This document shows, piece by piece, positions 43,230 through 52,567 of a stretch of DNA of 64,000 nucleotides. A program made the translations under genes and the position numbers. Below the pieces are notes generated by a model. It saw only the letters and a list, made by a program, of their open reading frames with translations, did not search any database and was not told the origin of the DNA. The stretch's first letter is position 1. Each line of letters starts with the position of its first letter. The DNA is taken from contig CAZPOR010000001.1 in NCBI GenBank assembly GCA_964588325.1, positions 310,001 to 374,000 on the forward strand, in the 5' to 3' direction. The stretch comes from Thiovibrio sp964588325 (GTDB lineage: Bacteria; Desulfobacterota; Desulfobulbia; Desulfobulbales; Desulfurivibrionaceae).

Positions 43230-44573
43230 ATGCAAACCCGATATCCCATAGTTGCCCTGGTCGGCCGGCCCAATGTCGGCAAATCGAGCCTTTTCAACCG
43301 GTTCGCCAAGAGCCGCAAAGCCATTGTCGACCCCACTCCCGGTGTGACCCGTGACCGCCATTATGAGCAGGTGACCATGGAGGAGCGGACTTTTATCCTG
43401 GTCGACACCGGCGGCATCGAGGGTGACGGCCGGGAGATGATGGCCGGTTTGATCCGCGAACAGACCATGCAGGCCATGCGGGAGGCGGATGTGATCCTCT
43501 TCCTGCTGGACGGCAAGGAGGGGGTGCTGCCGGAAGACTACGAGGTGGCGGATTATCTTCGGCGAGCGGAAAAACCGGTGCATTTTTTGGTCAATAAGGT
43601 GGATAGCCCGGAGCTTGAGCAGAAGCTCATTCCCCAATTTTACGAACTGGGAGTGGACGGGCTCTGGCCGGTTTCCGCGGCCCACGGCTACGGGGTCAAG
43701 CCGTTTTTTGAGGCCCTGCTCAAAACCCTGCCGGTTTTTCCCGAATCCGAAGACATCCCTCCGGAAACCATAAGCCTGGCTTGCCTGGGGCGGCCCAATG
43801 TGGGCAAGTCTTCCCTGATCAACAGGCTGGTGGGGGAAGAGCGCATGGTGGTCTCGGATATTCCGGGCACCACCAGGGATTCGGTGGATACCCTGCTCAC
43901 CGTTGGCAAGCAGCCGTACCTGCTCATCGATACGGCTGGGATCCGGCGCAAGGGCAAGGTACAGGAGAAGCTCGAGAAATTCAGCGTGCTCCAGGCCCTG
44001 GGTGCTCTGGAACGCTGCGATATAGTGCTGATTCTCATAGATGCGGGGGAGGGGATCACCGAGCAGGACACCAAGGTGCTGGGCTATGCCTTTGAGCGGG
44101 GCAGGGCCTGTATGATCCTGGTGAACAAATGGGATCTGCTCCACGGCGATGCGAAGCGGCAGAAACAGTTGATGGAGGAGATTTCCCGGGCCACGAGCTT
44201 TGTCGAATATGCCCCGGTGCTCAATATCTCCGCCCTTACCGGCGCAGGGGTGAAGCAGGTGCTGCCCACGGTGGCGAAGATCTACAAGCAGTATTGTGGC
44301 TCTTTTTCAACCGGCAAGATCAACCGGATACTGCAGGATGCGCTGGAGGGGCATAATCCGCCCATGCACAAGGGGAGGCGTCTCAAGCTCTACTACACGA
44401 CCCAGATCTCCACCAAGCCCCCTACCTTTATCGTTTTTGCCAACTATCCCAAGGGGGTGCATTTCTCCTACCTCCGCTATCTGCTCAACCAGTTCAGGGC
44501 CGGGCTCAAGCTGGACGCCATCCCCATCAAGATTATCCTGAAGGAACGGCAACGCAAAGAATATGGCCAATGA
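43230..44573 (+). CDS. der: Ribosome-assembly GTPase Der (EngA)
   Basis: A 447-residue protein with two tandem G domains and a C-terminal KH-like domain. The first G domain has GRPNVGKSSLFN and DTGG; the second has GRPNVGKSSLIN (near residue 187), DTAGIRRKGK and NKWDL. Der is essential for 50S subunit maturation. The C-terminal RNA-binding domain starts near residue 355. The last 11 bases overlap the start of the following kinase gene. Confidence 0.97.
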   Translation: MQTRYPIVALVGRPNVGKSSLFNRFAKSRKAIVDPTPGVTRDRHYEQVTMEERTFILVDTGGIEGDGREMMAGLIREQTMQAMREADVILFLLDGKEGVLPEDYEVADYLRRAEKPVHFLVNKVDSPELEQKLIPQFYELGVDGLWPVSAAHGYGVKPFFEALLKTLPVFPESEDIPPETISLACLGRPNVGKSSLINRLVGEERMVVSDIPGTTRDSVDTLLTVGKQPYLLIDTAGIRRKGKVQEKLEKFSVLQALGALERCDIVLILIDAGEGITEQDTKVLGYAFERGRACMILVNKWDLLHGDAKRQKQLMEEISRATSFVEYAPVLNISALTGAGVKQVLPTVAKIYKQYCGSFSTGKINRILQDALEGHNPPMHKGRRLKLYYTTQISTKPPTFIVFANYPKGVHFSYLRYLLNQFRAGLKLDAIPIKIILKERQRKEYGQ

Positions 44574-46620
44574 CCCTGGAGAGGAGAGGCTTTTTCCTTT
44601 ACGCTGCGACGGCCCGGGCGTGTATGCGGCCTTTGCCGCCTTGGCCGGGGAATCCGGTTACGCCCGGCATCTTGCTCAACAGGAAAAGTCTTGGGAGCTG
44701 TATCTCGTCTGCCTTGCCGAAGATCTTGCCTCTTTTCTTGCCGCATATCCCGCGGCAGATACACTCATTCCGCCCCAATCAGCCGGTCGCGCCCGCGACC
44801 TCCCCGCCGCAGCCGGTCTTGAGGCCGTGCGCACCTTCAGGCCGCTTGGGTTGTCGTTCACCATTTTTTTCTCGCTCTTGAAATGCGCCCGCCAGGTTTT
44901 TTTCCTCTGTTTGTCCGCGGGGAACCGTGAGCAGGTTCGGGCCGGATGCGCCCTTTTTTTTGACCGGATGGAAGCCGCTGCCGTCAGTCAGTGGGTCAAG
45001 GAGGAGAGTGGTTCCGTCCAGCACAGGCTTCGCAAGGCGCGGCAGTATATTCTCAACGAAAAAAGGCGTTATGCCGCGGTATTTTCCCGGATGGCCGAGC
45101 CGGCTTTTATCGTGGACCGGGAGCGTTGCCTGGTGGATGTCAACGACGCCTTTGAGGATTTTTTCAAGGTGCGCGGGGAGACGCTGATCGGCAAATCCTG
45201 CGATGTGGTCTTGGGGCATGCGGTCTGCGAGGCGTGTTTGCTGGAAAAGGTGCTGTCCGAACAGGGCTCTTTTTCCAGTGTCGAGATTGCCATTCCGGTT
45301 GCCGGGGAAACCCGGACGGTGCTGATGAGCGGCACTTCTCTGGGGTTTGTGAACGGAGAAGATTCCGGCGGTATTGTGGTGTTGCAGGATATCACCGGGC
45401 AGCGGCGGGTTGAGCTGGCCCTTCAGGCAAGCGAGGAGCAGTTCCGGACCCTGGTTGAGAATATTCCCGATGTTGCCTGGCGAGCGGATGCAGAGGGACT
45501 GCTGGCCTATGTCAGCCCCAAGATGAAACCGATCTGTGGGTACGAGCCGGAGGATCTGCTCGGGCAGAGCAGATTCAGCCACGTTCATCCCGAGGATGTT
45601 GACGAGGTCCGCAAGCGGTATGGCCTGCTCTTTAGTAAGGAGCGGGATTTTAATCTCCATTACCGGTTGCGTCATAAAAAAGGGAAATGGCTCTGGGTGC
45701 ATGACCGGGCCCAGGCTGTCGGCGGCTATGCCACCGGGGTTTTTTCCGATGTCACCAAGCTGCGCAAGATGGAGGACGAACTCAAGGAATACCGTGCCTG
45801 GCTGGAGGAGATGGTGGACGAAAGAACCCAGGAGGCCGAGGCGGTGAACCGGCAACTGCTGCTGGAGGTGGCCGAGCGCCAGCAGGCGCAGCAGGAGCTG
45901 GAACGGGTGGCGGCGCGCCTCCGGCACTCCAACGCCGAGCTGGAGCAGTTCGCCCATGTGGCGTCCCACGATATGAAAGAGCCGCTCCTGCTGATCGTTT
46001 CCTTTGCCGAACGGCTGCTGGCCAAATGGCCCGAGAAATTCGACGGCAAGGCAGGGGAATTTCTCGGGCGCATTCTCAAGGCAGGACACCAGTTGCAGGA
46101 GCTGATGGACAGCATCCTGCAACTTTCCAAAGTGCGCACCTGCGATCACCCTTTCGGGGCTGTTGCGCTGGATGATCTCCTGGGGGAGGTGATGGATGAT
46201 TTTGAGGAGAAGACCCGGCAGGCGGGGGGAACCATCGGCCTGGGAACTCTTGCGGCCATTGAGGGAGACAGGGTTCAACTCCGGCAGCTTTTCCAGAACC
46301 TCATTGCCAACGCCTTGAAGTACCGGCAGAAAAGCATTCCTCCCCTGGTCGAGGTAAAAGGCCGAATGCTGCCGGGAAAAATCTATGAAATAACGGTGCA
46401 GGATAACGGCATCGGCTTTGAGGAAAAGCATGCGGAGCGGATTTTTCAGCCCTTTGTCCGGCTGCATGGCCGGCATGAGTACGACGGGACCGGCATCGGT
46501 CTGGCGACCTGCGAAAAAATAGTCGCCCGGCACGGCGGAAGGATTACCGCCAAAAGCAGGCCCGGCGAGGGCTCGATTTTTATCATTCAATTGCCTATTT
46601 TTCAGTCGAAACGCCGGTGA
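44563..46620 (+). CDS. Cytoplasmic double-PAS sensor histidine kinase
   Basis: A 685-residue soluble kinase. An N-terminal helical sensor region (about 1-165) with a PLGLSFTIFFSLLKCARQVF segment is followed by two PAS domains (about 170-285 and 290-405), a coiled coil (410-465), HisKA with His in ASHDMKEPLLL near residue 470 and HATPase with NALKYR, DNGIGF and GTGIGLA. The His context resembles phytochrome-type kinases. Its gene overlaps the der stop by 11 bp, but no functional link to Der is implied. No cognate regulator is adjacent. Confidence 0.9.
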   Translation: MANDPGEERLFPLRCDGPGVYAAFAALAGESGYARHLAQQEKSWELYLVCLAEDLASFLAAYPAADTLIPPQSAGRARDLPAAAGLEAVRTFRPLGLSFTIFFSLLKCARQVFFLCLSAGNREQVRAGCALFFDRMEAAAVSQWVKEESGSVQHRLRKARQYILNEKRRYAAVFSRMAEPAFIVDRERCLVDVNDAFEDFFKVRGETLIGKSCDVVLGHAVCEACLLEKVLSEQGSFSSVEIAIPVAGETRTVLMSGTSLGFVNGEDSGGIVVLQDITGQRRVELALQASEEQFRTLVENIPDVAWRADAEGLLAYVSPKMKPICGYEPEDLLGQSRFSHVHPEDVDEVRKRYGLLFSKERDFNLHYRLRHKKGKWLWVHDRAQAVGGYATGVFSDVTKLRKMEDELKEYRAWLEEMVDERTQEAEAVNRQLLLEVAERQQAQQELERVAARLRHSNAELEQFAHVASHDMKEPLLLIVSFAERLLAKWPEKFDGKAGEFLGRILKAGHQLQELMDSILQLSKVRTCDHPFGAVALDDLLGEVMDDFEEKTRQAGGTIGLGTLAAIEGDRVQLRQLFQNLIANALKYRQKSIPPLVEVKGRMLPGKIYEITVQDNGIGFEEKHAERIFQPFVRLHGRHEYDGTGIGLATCEKIVARHGGRITAKSRPGEGSIFIIQLPIFQSKRR

Positions 46621-46769
46621 CGGTCCGCGGCTTCATGCTGCCGCCTGCCTGTCTCCTGGGATGGGCGGCAATGCCGGGATACCCTCCTGACAAAAATGAG
46701 CAGTCTTCTTTTTTTTCGTTTTTTTTATCGTAAAAAGTACTTCCTTCCGGGCCCCGCTTTGGGTATGTT

Positions 46770-46818
46770 GTACCATATATTGTGGTGACTCATGCATTCT
46801 ATGCGCCATATCGTGTTT
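46770..46818 (+). promoter_or_regulatory. Candidate paired NrdR boxes before nrdJ
   Basis: Two sites fit the NrdR box pattern around a CwATATaTwG core: CCATATATTG at 46773-46782 (box 46770-46785) and a weaker CCATATCGTG at 46806-46815 (box 46803-46818). Their cores are 33 bp apart, about three helical turns, as in known paired NrdR sites. They lie 41-90 bases before the nrdJ ATG at 46859. NrdR is the Zn-finger repressor of ribonucleotide reductase genes; its gene is not in the window. Confidence 0.55.
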
Positions 46819-46858
46819 TATTTCCGTTACAATCAAGAATTTACCCAAGGGGTGCCCG

Positions 46859-49042
46859 ATGGATTTACCGATCAGTTTTGATGAAGCGCTGAAGGAATGG
46901 GAGCGTTTTGAAGAGTATCTTGTGCAGGCCAGGTACGCTATCCGCAACAATAAAACCGGGGTGCCCATGGAAAAAGACATGGCCCAGGTGCTGTTGCGCG
47001 TCAGCAAGCAGTTCAAGCATCCTGCGGTCGCCAAGGCCCTGATCCACGGCACCATCATTACTGCCACCCCGTTCCTGATGAACGGCGGCAACCCTCATAC
47101 CCGGCGGGCCGGCTATTATTCCTGTTATCCCTTGGGCGATGTGGCAGATTCCACCGACGCGATCTTCGACATGGAGCGGGATCTGGTCAGCATCTTCCAG
47201 CATGCGGGCGGCGGCGGCATCGACGTGACCAATATCCGGCCCAAGGGCACCATTGTCGATAACGGCCAGGGGCTTGCTTCCGGTCCGGTTTCCTTTGCCA
47301 AGGGATTTTCCCATCTTTCCGAGCGCATCAGCCAGGGCGGCAAGCGGCGCGGCGCCCTTATGATTCAGGCGGACTGGGATATCAAGGACGTCAAGGAGTT
47401 CATCACTTTCAAGGGGGATAATCCCGGCCGGTACACCGGCTGCAACATCTCGCTCAATGTGACCGACGAAAAGTTCTGGGAGGATGAGGAGCTCACTAAC
47501 CTGGTGGCCGAGTATATCTGGAAATCCGGCGATCCCGGCCTGCTTTTCACCCAGAAAAGCCTGGCCAACACCCCGGTGCTGGCCAAACACAATCCGATCT
47601 ACTCCAATCCCTGCGGAGAATATCTTTCCACCAAGGATACGGCCTGCAACCTGCTCACCGTCTGCCTGTCCAAGTGTCTCCAGGAGGACAAGGGCAAGTT
47701 TTTTGACGGGGTGTTCGAAGCGGCCAGGCTCGCGGCCATCGCGGGCAACGAGATTCTCGACCTGGGCGGCTTCCCCCCCATTGAGCGGATCAAGGTCAAT
47801 ACCCTCAAGTTCAGGCCCATCGGCATCGGTTTCACCGGCCTGCACCATGCCATGAACCATTTCGGCGTTTCCTACGCCGATGAGCACGAGGCCCCGCTCT
47901 TTGCCAAGGCGACCCAGTTGGTCCTGATGCTGGGCTCCATGCAGGGCAGCCTTGATTATGCCGATTTCATCAAAAAGGAAGGCAAGCAGAAAAAGCTCAC
48001 CCCCCAGGAATGGAACATGACCTATGTCGACAAAATCGACAGCGAGGCCATTGCCTTCATCGAATCGGACATGCCCAACAAAGCCCAGTGGCGCAAGCGG
48101 ACCAGCGAGCTCTTCGCCACTCTGCGCAAGCTCGGCGGGCTGTACAATTCGGTGACCACCTCCCAGGCTCCCACCGGGTCCATCTCCCAGTTGATGCGGG
48201 TGGCCTGCACCGGGGTGGAGCCCTATTTCTCCATGATCCAGCGCCGCAAGGTCAAGGATGTGGATGATTCCTGGAAGGAGTTCATCCTCGTGCCCCTGGA
48301 GTTTTACCAGTACGAGGAGGAAAAGCTGGAATGGGTCGCCGAACAGACCGCGCACAAGATCGAGCCGTACCAGCAGATCCGGATTTTGGAGGCGTGCCAG
48401 GCCTTCAACCATACCGCGGTGTCGAAGACCATCAACCTGCCCGCCGACACCACGGTGGCCGACATCAAGAAGATCCTCCAGTATGCCCGGAAAAGCAATC
48501 TCAAGGGCATTACCATGTTCCGCGATTCCTCCATGGAAGGGGTGCTGAGCGATCATGGCGGCAAGGTCGAGGCGACCTGCGAATTTTGCGACATGGATGT
48601 GCGCAGCGGCTCCACCTACAAGTTCCGTGGGCCTGCCCCGCTGTATATCACGGCCAACAAGGGCGGCCAGGGCCATGTGCGCGAGGTGTTCCTCAACACC
48701 ACCAAGTCCGGTTCGACCCTGCACGGGATGAGCGAAGCTTTGGGAAGGGTCATTTCCGTGGCGCTCCAGCACGACTACCGGCTGGTGGGCAAGATCGCCC
48801 GGACCTTGGAGGACATCTCTTCCGACGGCGCCTGGATCAGCGCCTCGCTGGGCAGGGTCTATTCCATTCCCGCCGCCTTGGCCAAGGTGCTTGACAAGAG
48901 CGGAGAGGGCGAGGTGGAGCAGGATCCCGAACCCTACGCCGAGCCGTCCTCCTATGCCTCTTGCCCGGCCTGCGGCAAGATCAGCCTGCGGCGCAGCGGC
49001 GGCTGCAACCAGTGCGTGAGTTGCGGGTATTCCTCCTGTTGA
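46859..49042 (+). CDS. nrdJ: Adenosylcobalamin-dependent ribonucleotide reductase (class II)
   Basis: A 727-residue B12-dependent ribonucleotide reductase that makes deoxyribonucleotides without oxygen. It has the Cys-bearing active-site segment NPCGEYLSTKDTACNL, the phosphate-binding loop APTGSISQL near residue 440 and a C-terminal zinc-finger-like CPAC...CNQCVSCGYSSC tail that holds the redox cysteines. No N-terminal ATP-cone is evident, unlike many class I enzymes. The paired NrdR-like boxes upstream suggest repression by NrdR. A sensor kinase gene follows, 23 bp after the stop. Confidence 0.95.
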   Translation: MDLPISFDEALKEWERFEEYLVQARYAIRNNKTGVPMEKDMAQVLLRVSKQFKHPAVAKALIHGTIITATPFLMNGGNPHTRRAGYYSCYPLGDVADSTDAIFDMERDLVSIFQHAGGGGIDVTNIRPKGTIVDNGQGLASGPVSFAKGFSHLSERISQGGKRRGALMIQADWDIKDVKEFITFKGDNPGRYTGCNISLNVTDEKFWEDEELTNLVAEYIWKSGDPGLLFTQKSLANTPVLAKHNPIYSNPCGEYLSTKDTACNLLTVCLSKCLQEDKGKFFDGVFEAARLAAIAGNEILDLGGFPPIERIKVNTLKFRPIGIGFTGLHHAMNHFGVSYADEHEAPLFAKATQLVLMLGSMQGSLDYADFIKKEGKQKKLTPQEWNMTYVDKIDSEAIAFIESDMPNKAQWRKRTSELFATLRKLGGLYNSVTTSQAPTGSISQLMRVACTGVEPYFSMIQRRKVKDVDDSWKEFILVPLEFYQYEEEKLEWVAEQTAHKIEPYQQIRILEACQAFNHTAVSKTINLPADTTVADIKKILQYARKSNLKGITMFRDSSMEGVLSDHGGKVEATCEFCDMDVRSGSTYKFRGPAPLYITANKGGQGHVREVFLNTTKSGSTLHGMSEALGRVISVALQHDYRLVGKIARTLEDISSDGAWISASLGRVYSIPAALAKVLDKSGEGEVEQDPEPYAEPSSYASCPACGKISLRRSGGCNQCVSCGYSSC

Positions 49043-49065
49043 CGAACGAAAACGAGGGCGGTTAT

Positions 49066-51027
49066 ATGCAGTCAGGCCCACAGCAGGGCAGATACAGCAA
49101 GGCGGTCATGGCTTTCATGGCCGTCTTGTTTTTTTTCATGGTGCTGGGGGACATCATCATTGCCCGGCATCAACGGAATTTTTTGTTTTCCAGGGCGGAA
49201 GAACAAGTCCGCCGGGATCTCCAATTGATGGCGGTCAATTTCCTTGAGCCGTCCCTCAAGTATGACTACGATTGGATAAACGGATTCGTCCGGCGCTGGG
49301 GCGAGGAGCATCCCGAGGTGGTGCGCCTGGCCGCCATCGACCCTGAGGGCAGGGATCTTTTTGCTTTCAGCCGTCCCGATGCAGGGGCAAAAGTTTTTCT
49401 GGTCGAAGAGAAGGTGCATTTCCAGGGCAAAAAGCTGCTGACCCTGCAGATGGTGGCTTCCTCCGGCGAGGTGGATGCCCTTTTGCGCAAGCTCCACTGG
49501 CAATTGGGGCTTGCCTCGTTTTTCCTTACGGCGATCGCCGGAATCGCCCTGTGGTTCACCCTGAGGCGTATTGCCTTTGCTCCCCTGGAAAAAGAGATCG
49601 GTCTGCGCCTGGAGACGGAGCAGAAACTTGCCGCGGCCCACCACCGGCTTGAGGAGCGGGTGCGCGAACGGACCGCTGATCTGGAGGACGCCAATCTCCT
49701 GCTGCAGAAAGAGGTCGCGGTGCGTCACGCCGCGGAAGAGCAGTTTGCCCGGCTGCACCGGGAGTACGAGCTGATCCTGAAATCCGCCGGGGAAGGAATC
49801 TATGGCCTGGACACCGAGGGACGCCTAACCTTTGTCAACTTGGCGGGATTGCAGATCCTTGGATACGATGAGGCGGAATTGACCGGCAAGCATCTGCACG
49901 ATTTCCCCCATCATGTGCGCTGGGATGGCGAGCCGTATGGCCGGGAGGATTGCCCGGTGTGCGCGGCCTATGGCGAGGGGAAAAAAAATCGCGGGGGGGA
50001 AAGCTATTTTGCCAGAAAGGACGGCGCTGTTTTTCCGGTGGAGTTTGTCTGCACTCCCCTGATGGAAGGCGAAACATTCATGGGTACGGTTGTGGTGTTT
50101 GAAGATATTACCGTGCGCAAGCAGGCCGAACGCGACCTGCTCGCCCTGACCGAAACCTTGGAGCGGCGGGTCATGGAGCGTACCGCCCGCCTGGACGCCG
50201 CCAACCTGGAATTGCGGGAAACCCTGGGGCAGTTGGAGCAGACCCAGGCGCAGTTGGTGCAATCCGGAAAGATGGCGGCCTTGGGGGATCTGGTGGCGGG
50301 GGTTGCCCATGAGATCAACACCCCGGTGGGCGTGGGCGTAACCGCGGCGTCGCATCTGGAGAACAAGACCAGGGAGATTGTGGCCCTCTACGGGGAAGGG
50401 AGGATGAAGCGCGGCGATCTTGACCGGTATCTCGCTCTTTGCCAGGATGCGGCGAGCCTGATCTTTTCCAATCTTCACCGGGCCGCGGAACTCATCCGCA
50501 GCTTCAAGCAGGTGGCGGTGGATCAATCCGGGGAGGGGCGCAGGACTTTTCGGGTCAAAGAATACCTGGCCGAGGTCTGCCTGAGCCTGAGGCCGGTTTT
50601 AAAGAACACCGGTCATCGTTTGGAGATCTCCTGTCCCGAGGATCTGGAACTGAACAGCTATCCCGGGGCCTTTTCCCAGATCGTCACCAACTTCATCACC
50701 AACTCGCTGACCCATGCCTACGATGGGGATCAGGCCGGTGTTCTGCTCGTGGAAATAGGGCTGGAGGGGGGCAATGTCCGGTTGTGCTATAGCGATGACG
50801 GCAAAGGCATGACCGCAGATCTGGTCAGCCACGCCTTTGATCCATTTTTTACGACAAACAGGGAAAAAGGGGGGAGCGGTTTAGGGCTGCATATCGTATA
50901 TAATCTTGTGACCCAGAAATTATTGGGGTCAATTACCTGTGAAAGCAAGCCAGGAAAGGGAACATCCTTTGTTCTGCTTTTCCCGGCCGCCATACCTGGG
51001 GGGGTATCGCATGGTGGAGTCACATGA
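49066..51027 (+). CDS. Membrane PAS sensor histidine kinase
   Basis: A 653-residue kinase. A membrane helix (about residues 15-33), a periplasmic region (35-150), a second helix (about 152-172), coiled coil (185-240), PAS domain (about 240-370, with a CPVC cysteine pair), coiled coil and the HisKA segment VAHEINTPVGVGV near residue 425, then an HATPase domain with GKGM and GSGLGLHI. The ATG at 49066 follows GGGCGG. The gene overlaps the next regulator gene by 17 bp, so kinase and regulator form a likely two-component pair. Confidence 0.9.
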   Translation: MQSGPQQGRYSKAVMAFMAVLFFFMVLGDIIIARHQRNFLFSRAEEQVRRDLQLMAVNFLEPSLKYDYDWINGFVRRWGEEHPEVVRLAAIDPEGRDLFAFSRPDAGAKVFLVEEKVHFQGKKLLTLQMVASSGEVDALLRKLHWQLGLASFFLTAIAGIALWFTLRRIAFAPLEKEIGLRLETEQKLAAAHHRLEERVRERTADLEDANLLLQKEVAVRHAAEEQFARLHREYELILKSAGEGIYGLDTEGRLTFVNLAGLQILGYDEAELTGKHLHDFPHHVRWDGEPYGREDCPVCAAYGEGKKNRGGESYFARKDGAVFPVEFVCTPLMEGETFMGTVVVFEDITVRKQAERDLLALTETLERRVMERTARLDAANLELRETLGQLEQTQAQLVQSGKMAALGDLVAGVAHEINTPVGVGVTAASHLENKTREIVALYGEGRMKRGDLDRYLALCQDAASLIFSNLHRAAELIRSFKQVAVDQSGEGRRTFRVKEYLAEVCLSLRPVLKNTGHRLEISCPEDLELNSYPGAFSQIVTNFITNSLTHAYDGDQAGVLLVEIGLEGGNVRLCYSDDGKGMTADLVSHAFDPFFTTNREKGGSGLGLHIVYNLVTQKLLGSITCESKPGKGTSFVLLFPAAIPGGVSHGGVT

Positions 51028-52567
51028 GGCGGTTTTTTTTGCGGATGAGCCGGAGGGGCCCGGTTCATCCGGGCAACAGTCCGGGGCCAACGGCGCCTGG
51101 AAGGTGCTGGTGGTTGACGACGAGGAAGAGGTGCATGCCGTCACCAAATTGGTTCTTGCCGACTTTTCCTACGAGGACAAAGGGCTGCTCTTTCTGCACG
51201 CCTATTCCGGGAGGGAGGCCAGGGAGCTCATTGCCGAGCATCCCGACACCGCCATCATTTTTCTTGACGTGGTCATGGAAAAAAATGATGCCGGACTCGA
51301 TGTGGTCCGCCATATCCGGGAGGAGTTGAAAAATTCCTTTGTCCGGATTATCCTGCGCACCGGCCAGCCCGGTCAGGCGCCGGCGGAGAAGGTGATCATT
51401 GATTATGATATCAATGATTACAAGGAGAAAACCGAGCTCACCGCCCAGAAGCTCTTCACCACCATGGTGGCTTCCCTGCGCTCCTACCGGGACATCCTTA
51501 CCATAGAGGCCAACCGCAAGGGGCTGGAAAAGATCATCGACGCGGCCACCTCCATCTGCCGCCTCCGTTCGGTCACCAATCTGGCCAGCGGGGTTCTTAC
51601 CCAACTGGTCGCCATCCTCCATCTCAGTGAAAACGCCCTCTATTGCAGGACTTCCGGGATCGCGGTGGCCAATATCCAGGGCAGTTTCAAGATGCTTGCC
51701 GCCACCGGGGCCTACGAATCCTATCTCGATGCCGAGGTTGGGGGAGATTTGCCGGCCAAGGTTCTTGCCTATGTCCAGCAGGCCACGGCGCTCAAGCAAT
51801 CCATCTGCCAGGACAACCGGTACATCGGGTATTTTTGCAGTGAGCGCGGGGAGGAAACGGTTATCTATCTTGAAGGCTGGCGCGATCTCAGCGAGCTTGA
51901 CCGCAGGATGATCGAGGTTTTTTGCGGCAACGTCCAGGTGGCCTACGAAAATGTGCTTTTAACCCAGGAAATTGAGGGAACCCAGAAGGAGATCATCTAC
52001 ACCCTGGGCCAGCTTGCCGAGATGCGTTCCCTTGAGACCGGCAACCATGTCCATCGGGTGGCGGAATACAGCCGGCTGCTCGCGGAAAAACATGGCATGA
52101 GTCCGCGGGAGGTGGAGGTGATCCGTCTTGCCTCCTCCATGCATGATGTCGGCAAAGTCGCCATCCCCGATGCCATTCTCAACAAAACCGGGCCGCTCAC
52201 CGCTGCCGAGTTTGAGATTATGAAGACCCATACCAGCCGGGCTCAGGAGATGCTGGGTCTTTCCGACCGGGAGGTTGTCAAGGCCGCGATCGTCATCGCC
52301 ATGCAGCATCACGAAAAGTTTGACGGCAGCGGGTATCCCCAGGGTTTGAAGGGGGAGGATATCCACATCAGCGCCAGAATCACCGCCCTTGCCGATGTCT
52401 TTGACGCCCTGGGCAGTGACCGTTCCTATCGTCAGGCCTGGGAGATGGAGGCTATCCTTGATCTTATCCGCGCGGAACGCGGCGTGCATTTCGACCCGAT
52501 TCTGGTGGATCTCTTTTTTGAAAATATAGACACGATCCTGGCCATCAGAACCAACCTGGCAGGCTAG
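51011..52567 (+). CDS. REC-DUF3369-HD-GYP response regulator
   Basis: A 518-residue cytoplasmic regulator. The receiver (about residues 30-155) has VVDDEEE and phospho-acceptor Asp in IIFLDVVMEKNDAG. DUF3369 follows (about 165-315). The HD-GYP domain (about 330-515) shows HDVGK and HHEKFDGSGYP, the signature of a c-di-GMP phosphodiesterase. The start ATG at 51011 lies inside the kinase gene end and follows a GGGGGGG site. It probably lowers c-di-GMP in answer to the upstream kinase. Confidence 0.93.
   Translation: MVESHEAVFFADEPEGPGSSGQQSGANGAWKVLVVDDEEEVHAVTKLVLADFSYEDKGLLFLHAYSGREARELIAEHPDTAIIFLDVVMEKNDAGLDVVRHIREELKNSFVRIILRTGQPGQAPAEKVIIDYDINDYKEKTELTAQKLFTTMVASLRSYRDILTIEANRKGLEKIIDAATSICRLRSVTNLASGVLTQLVAILHLSENALYCRTSGIAVANIQGSFKMLAATGAYESYLDAEVGGDLPAKVLAYVQQATALKQSICQDNRYIGYFCSERGEETVIYLEGWRDLSELDRRMIEVFCGNVQVAYENVLLTQEIEGTQKEIIYTLGQLAEMRSLETGNHVHRVAEYSRLLAEKHGMSPREVEVIRLASSMHDVGKVAIPDAILNKTGPLTAAEFEIMKTHTSRAQEMLGLSDREVVKAAIVIAMQHHEKFDGSGYPQGLKGEDIHISARITALADVFDALGSDRSYRQAWEMEAILDLIRAERGVHFDPILVDLFFENIDTILAIRTNLAG

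Noticed and set aside
42090..44144. Long minus-strand frame opposite amgK and der
   Set aside because: It is antisense to two clear genes and its translation matches nothing known; it is a codon-bias shadow.
44779..46590. Long minus-strand frame opposite the PAS kinase
   Set aside because: The plus-strand frame has PAS, HisKA and HATPase motifs; the antisense frame has none.
46865..49081. Long minus-strand reading frame opposite nrdJ
   Set aside because: It mirrors the high-GC codons of the well-conserved nrdJ gene, has no recognisable family and shows low-complexity Gly/His/Ala-rich translation.
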